From NCBI GenBank assembly GCA_016715075.1, contig JADKBK010000002.1:310001-374000 (forward strand): DNA of 64,000 nt. Reading direction: 5' to 3'. The notes under the pieces were generated by a model. That model searched no databases and had not been told where the DNA came from. It saw only the letters and a list, made by a program, of their open reading frames with translations. The position numbers and the translations under genes are program-made. Of the stretch, positions 16,666 to 25,296 are shown piece by piece. The first letter of the stretch is position 1, and every line of letters starts with the position of its first letter. The DNA is from Bacteroidales bacterium. GTDB taxonomy: Bacteria > Bacteroidota > Bacteroidia > Bacteroidales > VadinHA17.

Positions 16666-17953
16666 CGATTTCCTTCCCGCTGATATTCATATACTCTATC
16701 CTTGCCATTGCCAGGTTGATTTTATGTATTTCGAAGTTTATCTCTGCCTGGTGTTGCGAGTTCATCTCATTCAGATACTCGGTGGCAGTAATGGTGCCGT
16801 TTTCGTACTGAGATTCTGCTGAGGCAGTTATGCGTTTCCTGAGTGCAATAAGCTCCGAATCTGTTTCAACAAGTACCTTAAGGCTGGATATTTCGGCTGA
16901 TTTTGAGTCAAGCTGTCGGGTCAGATTATCCTCCAGATCCTTTTTGCGGTTTTCAAGTATTCCCTGTTGTATCACAATTACCTTTTTTTCATTTTTCAAC
17001 CTGTTCCAGTCGAAGATATTCCATTTGATACCTCCTCCTACAATATAATATGTATCAAAATTATCTGTAAAAAAATCCTGTCCCGGAGGATTGCCATATC
17101 CAAGTGAAGCAAATCCGAAAGCTTTTGGCATCCTTTTGCTCTGGGCAAGCTTAAGTCCTGCGGTAAGCTGTTCATTCCGAAGGTCGAAGAGCTGGAGTTC
17201 GGGCCTTATAAGTTCGGCTGTCATTTCACCCGGCTGTTCGGGAAGTGCAAACTCGGTATCATTATCAATTACCATCCCGGTGAGATCCGACAGGATCTTA
17301 AGAAGCGAGGTTTTACGCAGTTCGTTTTCAGTGATCTGCTGTTCAAGCCTGATCTTTTCCGATGTCAGTACATCCGCATCCGATTTAAGGATGACACCAT
17401 TGTCAATACCTGATTGCATATTGGCGATCCTCTTTTGAATAAGGTCCAGGTAGTTTTTCAGGAGTTCCTTCTGCCTGCTAAGGATCATTGCAGTGAAGTA
17501 ATATGTATTAATCTGGGCCCGCAGCTTGTAGAGATCCGTTTCGGTCTGTTTCTCATTATAGTTGAGTTCAGCTTTCTCCAGCGCCCTGCCGCTTTTGATT
17601 GCACCTCCGTCATAAATGACCTGGTTAATATCAAGAGTAAATTTGTACTGGTCATGTGGCATAGGTGTCAGAATTGACGCTACCCCGGGTATCGCAGACA
17701 TGGCTTTTGAGAAGTCAACCACGTCGGAGTTATAGTTGGCTGTTGCATTTGCATCCAATGTGGGAAGCCAGCCTTTTGAGAGATTTTCATCTTTAATCCG
17801 GGAGATTGATGAGTATGCATCTTTTTCGCCTGCCAATGCGTTTACGGCCATTGCTTTTTCATAACATTCCTTCAGGGTGATAAACTTTTGGGAAAATAAT
17901 GTTGGAGCAGTATAACCCAGGAGAAGGATCAAAATCAGGGCTTTCCTTTTCAT
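16661..17953 (-). CDS. TolC-family outer-membrane efflux protein
   Basis: 430 aa with a signal peptide (residues 1-21, ending LFSQ). Two OEP repeats form the alpha-helical barrel, seen as long amphipathic helices (about 20-200 and 225-425) with the typical NYNSDVVDFSKAM and FGFASLGYGNPPG beta-strand segments. Outer-membrane exit duct of the Ybh-like system. It follows the TetR gene by 63 bp and shares its direction, so regulator and pump are probably cotranscribed. Confidence 0.93.
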   Translation of the reverse strand: MKRKALILILLLGYTAPTLFSQKFITLKECYEKAMAVNALAGEKDAYSSISRIKDENLSKGWLPTLDANATANYNSDVVDFSKAMSAIPGVASILTPMPHDQYKFTLDINQVIYDGGAIKSGRALEKAELNYNEKQTETDLYKLRAQINTYYFTAMILSRQKELLKNYLDLIQKRIANMQSGIDNGVILKSDADVLTSEKIRLEQQITENELRKTSLLKILSDLTGMVIDNDTEFALPEQPGEMTAELIRPELQLFDLRNEQLTAGLKLAQSKRMPKAFGFASLGYGNPPGQDFFTDNFDTYYIVGGGIKWNIFDWNRLKNEKKVIVIQQGILENRKKDLEDNLTRQLDSKSAEISSLKVLVETDSELIALRKRITASAESQYENGTITATEYLNEMNSQHQAEINFEIHKINLAMARIEYMNISGKEIE

Positions 17954-18016
17954 TTATTTAAGTTTAAAAATTTCTAATTCCGAATAATCTTACAACTATA
18001 GTCACGTTAGTCCCTG

Positions 18017-18628
18017 TTACCTGGTAATTGCCTTAATGACAAACTCTGCGGCAAACTCTTTTCTCTCCTCCATAAAATCATTGAAGTCAACATTTACTTT
18101 GCCAAGGATCCCTTCCAGTATTCCTTTGGCAGCAAAGGGAAAAACGCTGATGGCAGCCATTGAGATCATGAGCTGGGGCAGTGTTGCCTGTGTTATATTG
18201 TATCTATCGAATTCTTGCTTGTGTTGTTCGTATATTTTCAGCCAAAGGCCGTCAAAATCGATGCTGGCCAGTAGTTTTTTTATCCTTTCAGGATGCCTGT
18301 TAACTTCATTGAGCAGGAAGCCTGGCAGCCTGGGATTTTTCTGAAGGAATGATATATGTTCTTTAAAGAAGAATCTGATTTTTTCCTCCAGGCTCAGGTT
18401 TTCATCAAGAACAGGAGCGAATTTTTTTAAAATCTGCTTTGCAATCATCTCGAAGACTGCGGAGAAAAGTTTTTCTTTTGTGCGGTAATAATAATGGAGT
18501 AATGCCTTATTTATCCCTGCCTGGTTTGCTATATCCTGCATCCGTGCCCCATCCATTCCTTTTTCAAGAAAAACCTCTGTTGCTGCCTCGAAAATTTTGT
18601 CCTCGGTGAGCTTCTCATTTTCAGTCAT
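18017..18628 (-). CDS. TetR/AcrR-family transcriptional regulator
   Basis: 203 aa. The N-terminal TetR DNA-binding domain (about 8-55) has a helix-turn-helix reading MQDIANQAGINKALLHYYYRTKEKLF. The C-terminal ligand domain is all-helical and resembles the YbiH/CecR-type group. It heads the efflux operon and probably represses it, as CecR does for ybhGFSR in E. coli. A palindrome 46-61 bp upstream of its start is a candidate operator. Confidence 0.93.
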   Translation of the reverse strand: MTENEKLTEDKIFEAATEVFLEKGMDGARMQDIANQAGINKALLHYYYRTKEKLFSAVFEMIAKQILKKFAPVLDENLSLEEKIRFFFKEHISFLQKNPRLPGFLLNEVNRHPERIKKLLASIDFDGLWLKIYEQHKQEFDRYNITQATLPQLMISMAAISVFPFAAKGILEGILGKVNVDFNDFMEERKEFAAEFVIKAITR

Positions 18629-18673
18629 ATGCGTTAACTTTACGGTTTAACTATACAGATTAACCATGTAGAT

Positions 18674-18689
18674 TAACCAATTGGTCAAA
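18674..18689. promoter_or_regulatory. Candidate TetR operator
   Basis: TTAACCAATTGGTCAA is a near-perfect 16-bp palindrome (one mismatched pair) located 46-61 bp upstream of the TetR start. An AGATTAACCA direct repeat (18657-18666 and 18671-18680) and GTTTAAC overlap or adjoin it. Position and symmetry suit autoregulation by the TetR protein; binding is inferred. Confidence 0.45.
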
Positions 18690-18764
18690 TTTAAAATGAT
18701 TTTTTCAAACAGCAAAACATTTTGCAGAAATTTTCAGAAAATTTTCTAAGCCGTTATGGAATGA

Positions 18765-20993
18765 TCAGATTTTTCTTGTCCGCAATCTTAAGCTGTTGCT
18801 TACAACGCTTACAGAACTTAAGGCCATTGCGGCGCCGGCAATCATTGGATTAAGAAGGAAGCCAAACAGAGGGTAAAGTGCTCCGGCTGCGACAGGAATT
18901 CCTATAATATTATAGACAAATGCCCAGAAGAGGTTTTGTTTGATTGTAGCTGTTGTCATTTGTGACAGCCTGATTGCTCCGGCTATCTTTGACAGGTCAG
19001 ATGAAATTATAGTCATTTTTGCTACATCCATAGCAATATCAGAGCCTCTGCCCATTGCAATGCTTACGTCTGCCTGAGCGAGTGCCTGGGAATCATTTAT
19101 TCCGTCGCCAACCATTGCAACAATTTTTCCTTTTTTCTGGAGCTCTTTCACAAAGTCATGTTTAGCCTGGGGCAATACCTCTGCCCTGTAGCTGTCGATG
19201 CCTGTCAGTGCTGCTATTTTTGCGGCTGTCTGAACATTATCGCCGGTAAGCATATGTACTTCAATGCCCATACTGTGAAGTTGCTTTATTGCCTGTACAG
19301 AGGTCTCTTTTATTTTATCGGAGACTGATATTACAGCTAAGGCATTCTCAGAATCTGAAAAAAAGAAGACTGTCATTGCGTCAGTCTGCCAGCTATCTGA
19401 AAAAGCCATCAGATCATCTCCGATCTTAATATTAAGCTCATCCATCATTTTCCTGTTGCCGACATAAAATGATCTGTTATCAATTGTGGCCCTGATCCCT
19501 TTTCCTGTGATACTCTCAAAATCGGAGACTGTTAATTCGCTTTTTATGCCTGAATTGGTCAGGTATCGAACCACTGGTTCTGCGAGGGGATGTTCACTGA
19601 TCTTCTGGATTCCCATGAGGATTTTTCCGAGGGCTTCAGTATTTGATCCTTTCTTCCATCCGATTGCCTCTACTGTTGGTTCACCCATTGTTATGGTGCC
19701 TGTCTTGTCAAGTACTACCGCGTTGACCTTGTGAGCAATTTCAAGACTTTCGGCATCCTTGATAAGAATGCCATTGTCAGCGCCTTTGCCGATTGCAACC
19801 ATTATTGCTGTCGGGGTTGCAAGTCCCAGTGCACACGGGCAGGCAATTATAAGTACAGTTACAACTGCCAGCAGGCTGTGTGTCAAAGCATTTTCAGCAC
19901 CTGAGACGGCCCAGATAATTCCGCTGAGTACAGCAAGGGAAATAACGACAGGCACAAATATCCCTGCAACTTTATCAACCAGATGCTGAATTGGAGCTTT
20001 GCTTCCCTGTGCCTCCCTTACCATCCTTATTATCTGTGCCAGAACAGTGTCTCCTCCTACTTTATCGGCTTGGAACTGAAAGCTTCCCTTCTGGTTGATG
20101 GTTCCTGCATAAACCTTTGAACTGATGCTCTTCTCAGAGGGTATCGGCTCACCGCTTATCATGCTCTCATCCACAAATGAACTGCCGGAGATAATTGTTC
20201 CGTCGACCGGGATCCTGGTCCCAGGTTTGACAAGAAGAGTATCGCCAGGCATGACATTGCTGACAGGAACCTCTTTCTGCTGGCCATCTCCGGTTATCAG
20301 GACGACTGTTTTTGACTGCAGTCCGATAAGTTTCTTAAGGGCTGAGGAGGTATTTGATTTTGCTCGCTCTTCAAGTAGTTTGCCAAGCAGAATAAATGTA
20401 ATTATCACAGCGGATGCCTCAAAGTAAACATGTCCGTGAATCCCTGCTTTATGGAACACTTCGGGGAAAAATGTGACGGCAGCACTATAAATATATGCTA
20501 TCCCCGTGCTTAGTGCGACAAGCGTATCCATATTTGCAGACCGGTGTCTGATCTGTTTCCAGGCACCGGAGTGAAACTGCCTTCCGAACCAGAATACCAC
20601 AGGCGTTGCCAGGGCCATCATAATATAGTTTGCGAACGGTATATTCATAAACACCATTGCAATTATCACCAGAGGGATGCTCAATAAGGCGGCCCCGATG
20701 GTATTGCTCCTGACCTTTCTGAAATAGGTATCGTGGGCTTCATCCTTAAGTGCCTGGCTGTTGGCTTCATCAATGATTATATCATAGCCCAGCGACTGCA
20801 CGGCTTTCTTCATTTCTGAAGGTGATATCTCTTCAGATGCAAATTCCACCCTTATGGAGGTATCTGCAAAATTCACCGAAGCGCTTTTAATTCCAGGCAG
20901 TGATTTGACAAATGATTCTGTCCTTGCTGCGCAAGAAGCACAATGCATTCCGGTTACGGGATATGTTTTTAAAATTGGAACCTTTATAGCCAT
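18765..20993 (-). CDS. copA: Copper-translocating P1B-type ATPase
   Basis: 742 aa Cu+ exporter. One N-terminal HMA domain with metal site GMHCASC (about 14-20) precedes eight TMs. It has the TM metal motif CPCALGLATPT, phosphorylation site DKTGTITMGEPTV, the HP dipeptide of the nucleotide domain (ISEHPLAEP), and GDGINDSQALAQADVSIAMG. The membrane YN (NLFWAFVYNIIG) and MxxSS (MALSSVSVVSNSLRLR) motifs support Cu+ specificity. It is the only gene in its transcription unit and no copper-responsive regulator or chaperone is adjacent. Confidence 0.96.
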   Translation of the reverse strand: MAIKVPILKTYPVTGMHCASCAARTESFVKSLPGIKSASVNFADTSIRVEFASEEISPSEMKKAVQSLGYDIIIDEANSQALKDEAHDTYFRKVRSNTIGAALLSIPLVIIAMVFMNIPFANYIMMALATPVVFWFGRQFHSGAWKQIRHRSANMDTLVALSTGIAYIYSAAVTFFPEVFHKAGIHGHVYFEASAVIITFILLGKLLEERAKSNTSSALKKLIGLQSKTVVLITGDGQQKEVPVSNVMPGDTLLVKPGTRIPVDGTIISGSSFVDESMISGEPIPSEKSISSKVYAGTINQKGSFQFQADKVGGDTVLAQIIRMVREAQGSKAPIQHLVDKVAGIFVPVVISLAVLSGIIWAVSGAENALTHSLLAVVTVLIIACPCALGLATPTAIMVAIGKGADNGILIKDAESLEIAHKVNAVVLDKTGTITMGEPTVEAIGWKKGSNTEALGKILMGIQKISEHPLAEPVVRYLTNSGIKSELTVSDFESITGKGIRATIDNRSFYVGNRKMMDELNIKIGDDLMAFSDSWQTDAMTVFFFSDSENALAVISVSDKIKETSVQAIKQLHSMGIEVHMLTGDNVQTAAKIAALTGIDSYRAEVLPQAKHDFVKELQKKGKIVAMVGDGINDSQALAQADVSIAMGRGSDIAMDVAKMTIISSDLSKIAGAIRLSQMTTATIKQNLFWAFVYNIIGIPVAAGALYPLFGFLLNPMIAGAAMALSSVSVVSNSLRLRTRKI

Positions 20994-21312
20994 TTTCTTA
21001 GCTTCTCTGTAAAACTGAGATTAAATAATCATCTTCTCATCCGGATTACCTGTTCATTCTGATAACAGATATCTTTTAATAAAGTTGTATTTCTGAGTTG
21101 GGATAGATTATCTTAAATATCTGCAAAGATATGGCAGTCTGACTATATTTGTTTAACAGTCCCAAATATCCTGTTTCCCGGGGTCAGAAAAAATCTGAAA
21201 AAATAATCTTCTGAAAAGTTGCATTTTTAAAATATAATATTTTATATTTGCAATATATAAGAAGCTTATATATAAAAGCAGATTTAATATAGTAAAACTA
21301 AAACATAAAAGA
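20994..21312. other. Divergent intergenic region, copA / padR
   Basis: This 319-bp gap separates the divergent copA and padR genes and must hold both promoters. It is AT-rich, especially 21225-21310 next to padR. TTAAATATCTGCAAAGATATGG (about 21113-21133) contains a small ATATCT/AGATAT inverted repeat. No clear CopY/CueR-type copper box or gene was seen. Confidence 0.5.
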
Positions 21313-21657
21313 ATGATATCAGGTGAAATAATAAAAGGATCGCTGAAAACAATTGTTCTGAAGCTGTTGAAAGAGGAGGGACCGATGCATGGATATGCAA
21401 TAACCCGTAAAGTGGAAGAGCTTTCAGGGGGCAATATAAAGTTAACCTATGGAGCTCTTTATCCTGTGTTGCACAAACTGGAAAGCGAGGGAGTGCTGGT
21501 CACCACTTCCGAGAATTTTAATAACAGGACACGAATTTATTACACTCTCACTCCAAAGGGCGACAAAGTGGTCATAGAAAAAATCAGGGAGATGACAGAA
21601 TTTATTGAATCCCTGCAGAGTATTATCAACCCAAAACCAGGATTGAGTCATGCCTGA
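21313..21657 (+). CDS. PadR-family transcriptional regulator
   Basis: 114 aa winged-helix protein. The PadR signature is clear: LKLLKEEGPMHGYAITRKVEEL, then GALYPVLHKLESEGVL and the wing with TRIYYTLTPKGDK. It is the short PadR subclass lacking a long C-terminal helix bundle. It overlaps the next gene by 8 bp, so it is translationally coupled to the two GldL-like membrane proteins it presumably controls. Confidence 0.95.
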   Translation: MISGEIIKGSLKTIVLKLLKEEGPMHGYAITRKVEELSGGNIKLTYGALYPVLHKLESEGVLVTTSENFNNRTRIYYTLTPKGDKVVIEKIREMTEFIESLQSIINPKPGLSHA

Positions 21658-23083
21658 ACTTAGCTTTCAGAATATTGAAGATATTACTCTCGATATCAGA
21701 AAGCAGGAGATTTCTTTTTCCCATCTCGCTGACGAGCTTATAGATCATCTGTGTTGTGATGTTGAGAATGAGATGCAAAACGGGCTTGGTTTTGCGGAAG
21801 CCTATAAAAGGGTGAAACAAAGAATGGGGCCGGGAAGAATAAGAGAGATACAGGAAGAGACACTTTACGCAGTTGATTCAAAATACAGGAAGATGAAAAA
21901 CACAATGAAAATTTCAGGCATTGCAGGAACGATAATGTTCGGCTTTGCGACACTATTTAAGATCCAGCACTGGCCATTGGCAGGTGTTTTGATGTTACTG
22001 GGAGCATTAATTCTGGCATTTCTCTTTATGCCGTCAGCCCTGGTAGTTCTCTGGAAGGAAACACATAACAGGAAGAAGCTTTTTCTGTTTATATCCGGAT
22101 TTGTAACAGGGATGTTATTTATTTTTGGGACACTGTTTAAAATTCAGCACTGGCCCATAGCCGGAATCATTTTAAGCTCAGCAGTTATCTTCGCCATTTT
22201 CTTTTTCATTCCGTCGATTTTATTAAACAGGCTTGCCGATCCTGCCAATAAGCCTAAGCGCCTGGCTTATATTATGGGAGCCGGCGGAGCTATTCTGTAT
22301 GTCGCCGGTACACTCTTTAAGATCCAGCACTGGCCACTGGCATCACTGTTCATGGTTTTATCACTGATCATAATTTTTGTAATTGCACTTCCCTGGTACA
22401 CATGGCTGACATGGAAAGAGGAAAGTAATATAAGCGCATCATTCATCTTTATTATAATCGGTTCACTGCTGATAGTTGTACCCGGGGCGTTGATTAACCT
22501 TAATCTCCGGAATATGTATAATGAAGGATATTACCCTCACATTCTGAAGGAGGAGAGGTTATATGAAGTCAATCTTGACATGAACAAGTCATTACTAACT
22601 CTGTATAAGGATTCCATTTGCTTCCGGGATATGGAATTGCTTCATGGCAAGACCATTGATGCTATCAACTTTTTAGACGATGTCGAAACTAATATGGTCG
22701 TGGTTTCTGAAAGAAAATCGGGTAATCCTTCTGTCAGCAGCCCTTCCGGACTAAAGTCTGAAAGAAAATTTGGAATCCAGAATACCCTTCTTGGAAATCC
22801 TTTCAGTAAGGATCCGGCAAGGGAATTGCTGCTCCCTGGCTGCTCTTTGCGCCAGGAACTTGATAATATGCTTTCCGGATACATTGATTATGCTGCTTCA
22901 CTGAGTACTGACTCGGATACCGGCAAATTCAAGGGCTTACTCGAACCTTCGGTATATCTGCCGTCGGAGGCTTCAGCTCAGAGAGAGCTAACATTAATGT
23001 CGGCACTTCATACTATGGATATTCTGAAGAATAATGTCCTGGCAGTTGAATACCATATGCTCCAAAGTATTGTCACCAGGTAA
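21650..23083 (+). CDS. Polytopic protein with three GldL-like hairpins and a GldM-like C-terminal segment
   Basis: 477 aa, no assigned function. Residues 1-85 form a soluble helical domain resembling the small domains encoded after PadR genes. Then come three two-TM hairpins, each containing LFKIQHWP; the Phe of the motif is at residues 103, 163 and 223, an exact 60-residue period. A seventh TM (about 265-285) leads into LINLNLRN and a 190-residue extracytoplasmic helical domain (LHGKTIDAINFLDD). In T9SS motors GldL has one FKIxHWP hairpin and GldM one TM followed by a periplasmic domain. The position of the GldL TM2 glutamate is hydrophobic in all three repeats, so proton transport is unlikely. 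Confidence 0.75.
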   Translation: MPELSFQNIEDITLDIRKQEISFSHLADELIDHLCCDVENEMQNGLGFAEAYKRVKQRMGPGRIREIQEETLYAVDSKYRKMKNTMKISGIAGTIMFGFATLFKIQHWPLAGVLMLLGALILAFLFMPSALVVLWKETHNRKKLFLFISGFVTGMLFIFGTLFKIQHWPIAGIILSSAVIFAIFFFIPSILLNRLADPANKPKRLAYIMGAGGAILYVAGTLFKIQHWPLASLFMVLSLIIIFVIALPWYTWLTWKEESNISASFIFIIIGSLLIVVPGALINLNLRNMYNEGYYPHILKEERLYEVNLDMNKSLLTLYKDSICFRDMELLHGKTIDAINFLDDVETNMVVVSERKSGNPSVSSPSGLKSERKFGIQNTLLGNPFSKDPARELLLPGCSLRQELDNMLSGYIDYAASLSTDSDTGKFKGLLEPSVYLPSEASAQRELTLMSALHTMDILKNNVLAVEYHMLQSIVTR

Positions 23084-23106
23084 CAAAAGCATTAATAGAT
23101 AAAGTC

Positions 23107-24057
23107 ATGAAACAAAAGATTTATATACTCGGTTTGATAAGTGCCATGATAATTATTACCGGTACTATTTTCAAAATAAATCATTACCCGGGTGCTGCGG
23201 TTATGTTAATCGCCGGAATCGCATCCCTTGTGCTGCTTTTTCTGCCCCTGGCGCTTGTAAATCATTACAGGGCCAATGGGAATGACAAAAGCCTTCTGCT
23301 TTACATTGTGACTTATATTACATGTTTTGTAGTTTTCACAGCGATGCTCTTCAAGTTATTGCACTGGCCTTATGCCGGTATTTTGCTGACAATTGCACTG
23401 CCATTTCCCTATGTTGTTTTCCTGCCTGTGTTTATTCTGGTAACATCAAAAGACAGGAATTTCAGTATATATAATACCGTGTATGTCCTTTTTTTGCTGG
23501 CATTAAACTCAGTTTTCTCCGGTTTACTTTCACTGAATGTGACCAGCGAAAGGATAGTAGACAGTTATCAGCTGTCGAGAAACTACATAAATCAGCAAAA
23601 GGGGCTTATCCTGCTTACAGGAAATGACTCGGGATCAGCCGTTTCTGTTAAGATTCATGAAGCAATTAAAGTTATAAATGAGTGTCAGACCAGAGTCCTG
23701 GAACTGGATGGAAAGACACTGGAGCAATGGAAAACTAATCCCGGTAACCTTTTCAGGCCTGATATCAGGGGATCCGTTGCAACAGGTTTCAGAAAGGAAG
23801 ATAAACAGTCTGTCATGGAACTGCAGAAAAAACTTGATGAGCTGATTACGCTTTTAGGAACTATTCCCGGATATGAGAAACTGGCTGAAAATGCACCGGC
23901 AATACTGAATTTTAAATTCTCACCAACAGAGGATTCAGACTGGTACCAGCAGGTCTTCAATGACTTTCTTGCATGGGTGCTTATTTATCTTGATGGTCTT
24001 GAAGCGAATCTGCAGCTCATTGAAGCATCAATGTCTTCGCCAAAAATAAGGGTTTGA
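23107..24057 (+). CDS. Polytopic protein with two GldL-like hairpins and a GldM-like C-terminal segment
   Basis: 316 aa. Two GldL-like TM hairpins have motifs FKINHYPGA and FKLLHWPYA starting at residues 22 and 82, again exactly 60 apart. A fifth TM (about 122-142, ending LLSLNVTSERIVDSY) is strongly reminiscent of the GldM TM exit (LALNVSxEVL). A C-terminal domain of about 170 residues includes INECQTRVLELDGKTLEQ, comparable to the GKTIDAINFLDD segment of the upstream protein. It starts 23 bp after that gene and ends before a terminator, so padR and the two proteins form one operon. Function unknown; possibly a membrane sensor or scaffold derived from the GldLM motor. Confidence 0.75.
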   Translation: MKQKIYILGLISAMIIITGTIFKINHYPGAAVMLIAGIASLVLLFLPLALVNHYRANGNDKSLLLYIVTYITCFVVFTAMLFKLLHWPYAGILLTIALPFPYVVFLPVFILVTSKDRNFSIYNTVYVLFLLALNSVFSGLLSLNVTSERIVDSYQLSRNYINQQKGLILLTGNDSGSAVSVKIHEAIKVINECQTRVLELDGKTLEQWKTNPGNLFRPDIRGSVATGFRKEDKQSVMELQKKLDELITLLGTIPGYEKLAENAPAILNFKFSPTEDSDWYQQVFNDFLAWVLIYLDGLEANLQLIEASMSSPKIRV

Positions 24058-24092
24058 GTTAACTTTACGTACTGGTCGCAGTACCAATCCGG

Positions 24093-24141
24093 GAGGCTGT
24101 TTCAAAAGACCTCTGTGGCCCTCTGAGACAGCCTTGTTTTT
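24093..24141 (+). terminator. Rho-independent terminator after the GldL-like operon
   Basis: A GGCTGTTTC/GAGACAGCC stem (one G-U pair) with a long loop is followed by TTGTTTTTAT. It lies 36 bp after the last operon gene. A second nearly identical copy lies at 24337-24386, and truncated copies (CTCTGTGACAGCC plus T7-8) recur in the repeat array, suggesting the terminator was amplified with it. Confidence 0.75.
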
Positions 24142-24155
24142 ATAATCCGGATCCC

Positions 24156-25195
24156 CGCTGGCGCGGATTTGTAATCCGTGCCAGAAAATTGAGCATTTCG
24201 ATTGTCTGTGATATAATATTTTTGTAATGGCACGGATTGCATCCCGATAGTTATCAGGACCGCGCCAGCGGTGAGATTTCGTGTTTAGTAAATGAATTTA
24301 TTTTGTTATGGCCCGGATTGCAAATCCGCGCCAGCGGAGGCTGTTTCAAAAGATCTCTGTGGACCTCTGAGACAGCCTTGTTTTTATAGTCCGGATCCCC
24401 GCTGGCGCGGATTTGCAATCCGTGCCAAAAAGTGTTCATGGCACGCTTCACACTCTTTACCAGGAAATGTCCGCTGCTGCGCTGTCTCTTATTTGCAGCG
24501 ACTTAACAGCACATATCAGAAGTGGGTTGCAGGCCAGCGCCTCTGTGACAGCCTTTTTTCCGCTGGCGCAGACGAAGAGCCCAAATAAATCTTAACACCC
24601 TGATTTGCAATCCGTGCCAAAAGAGTTACCATGGCACGCTTCACACTCTTTACCAGGAAATGTCCGCTGCTGCGCTGTCTCTTATTTGCAGCGACTTAAC
24701 AGCACATATCAGAAAGGTAAATAATGGCACGGATTACAAATCCGCGCCAGCAGTGTCCTCTGTGACAGCCTTTTTTTTATAGTCCGGATCCCCGCTGGCG
24801 CGGATTTGCAATCCGTGCCAAAAGAGTTACCATGGCACGCTTCACACTCTTTACCAGGAAATGTCCGCTGCTGCGCTGTCTCTTATTTGCAGCGACTTAA
24901 CAGCACATATCAGAAAGGTAAATAATGGCACGGATTACAAATCCGCGCCAGCAGTGTCCTCTGTGACAGCCTTTTTTTTATAGTCCGGATCCCCGCTGGC
25001 GCGGATTTGCAATCCGTGCCAAAAGAGTGACCTCACGCTTCACACTCTTTACCAGGAAATGTCCGCTGCTGCTCTGTCTCTTATTTGCAGCTACTTACCA
25101 GCACATATCAGAAAGGTAATTAATGGCACGGATTACAAATCCGCGCCAGCAGTGTCCTCTGTGACAGCCTTTTTTTTATAGTCCGGATCTTAATG
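24156..25195. repeat. REP-like palindrome array in ~200-bp tandem units
   Basis: The 1.2-kb stretch between the GldL-like operon and the efflux operon holds no credible gene. It contains about ten copies, in both orientations, of a near-palindrome with arms TGGCACGGATT / AATCCGCGCCA (e.g. 24156-24183, 24307-24335, 24725-24752, 24925-24952). From about 24431 they sit inside a tandem unit. The landmark CACGCTTCACACTCTTTACC recurs starting about 24442, 24635, 24836 and 25034, spacing 193, 201 and 198 bp; the middle units are almost identical. Such palindromes are often mobilised by REP-associated tyrosine transposases, none of which is encoded here. Confidence 0.9.
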
Positions 25196-25296
25196 AATAT
25201 TATCAACAGCTAAAAATTCCATTCTGTCGGTAAATACTGCCTGTTCTTCGATATAATTTTTATCCCGGGAAGTGGTGCGATACTTTTATTTCAAAA

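Noticed and set aside
21650..24057. Annotating the two membrane proteins as GldL/GldM motor subunits
   Set aside because: They have five to seven TMs, lack the TM2 glutamate and are not next to gldK, gldN or sprA; only a distant relationship is supported.
24254..24595. ORFs of 60-98 codons within the palindrome array
   Set aside because: They overlap the repeats on both strands, repeat with the units and resemble no protein; they arise from GC-rich repeat sequence.
24228..25150. Repeated TGGCACGGATTGC resembling sigma-54 promoters
   Set aside because: Spacing between GG and GC is two bases too short for a -24/-12 promoter, and every copy is part of the palindrome family.
24431..25195. Possible CRISPR array because of regular repeats
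   Set aside because: Units are about 200 bp with no short-repeat/unique-spacer pattern, and no cas genes are present.
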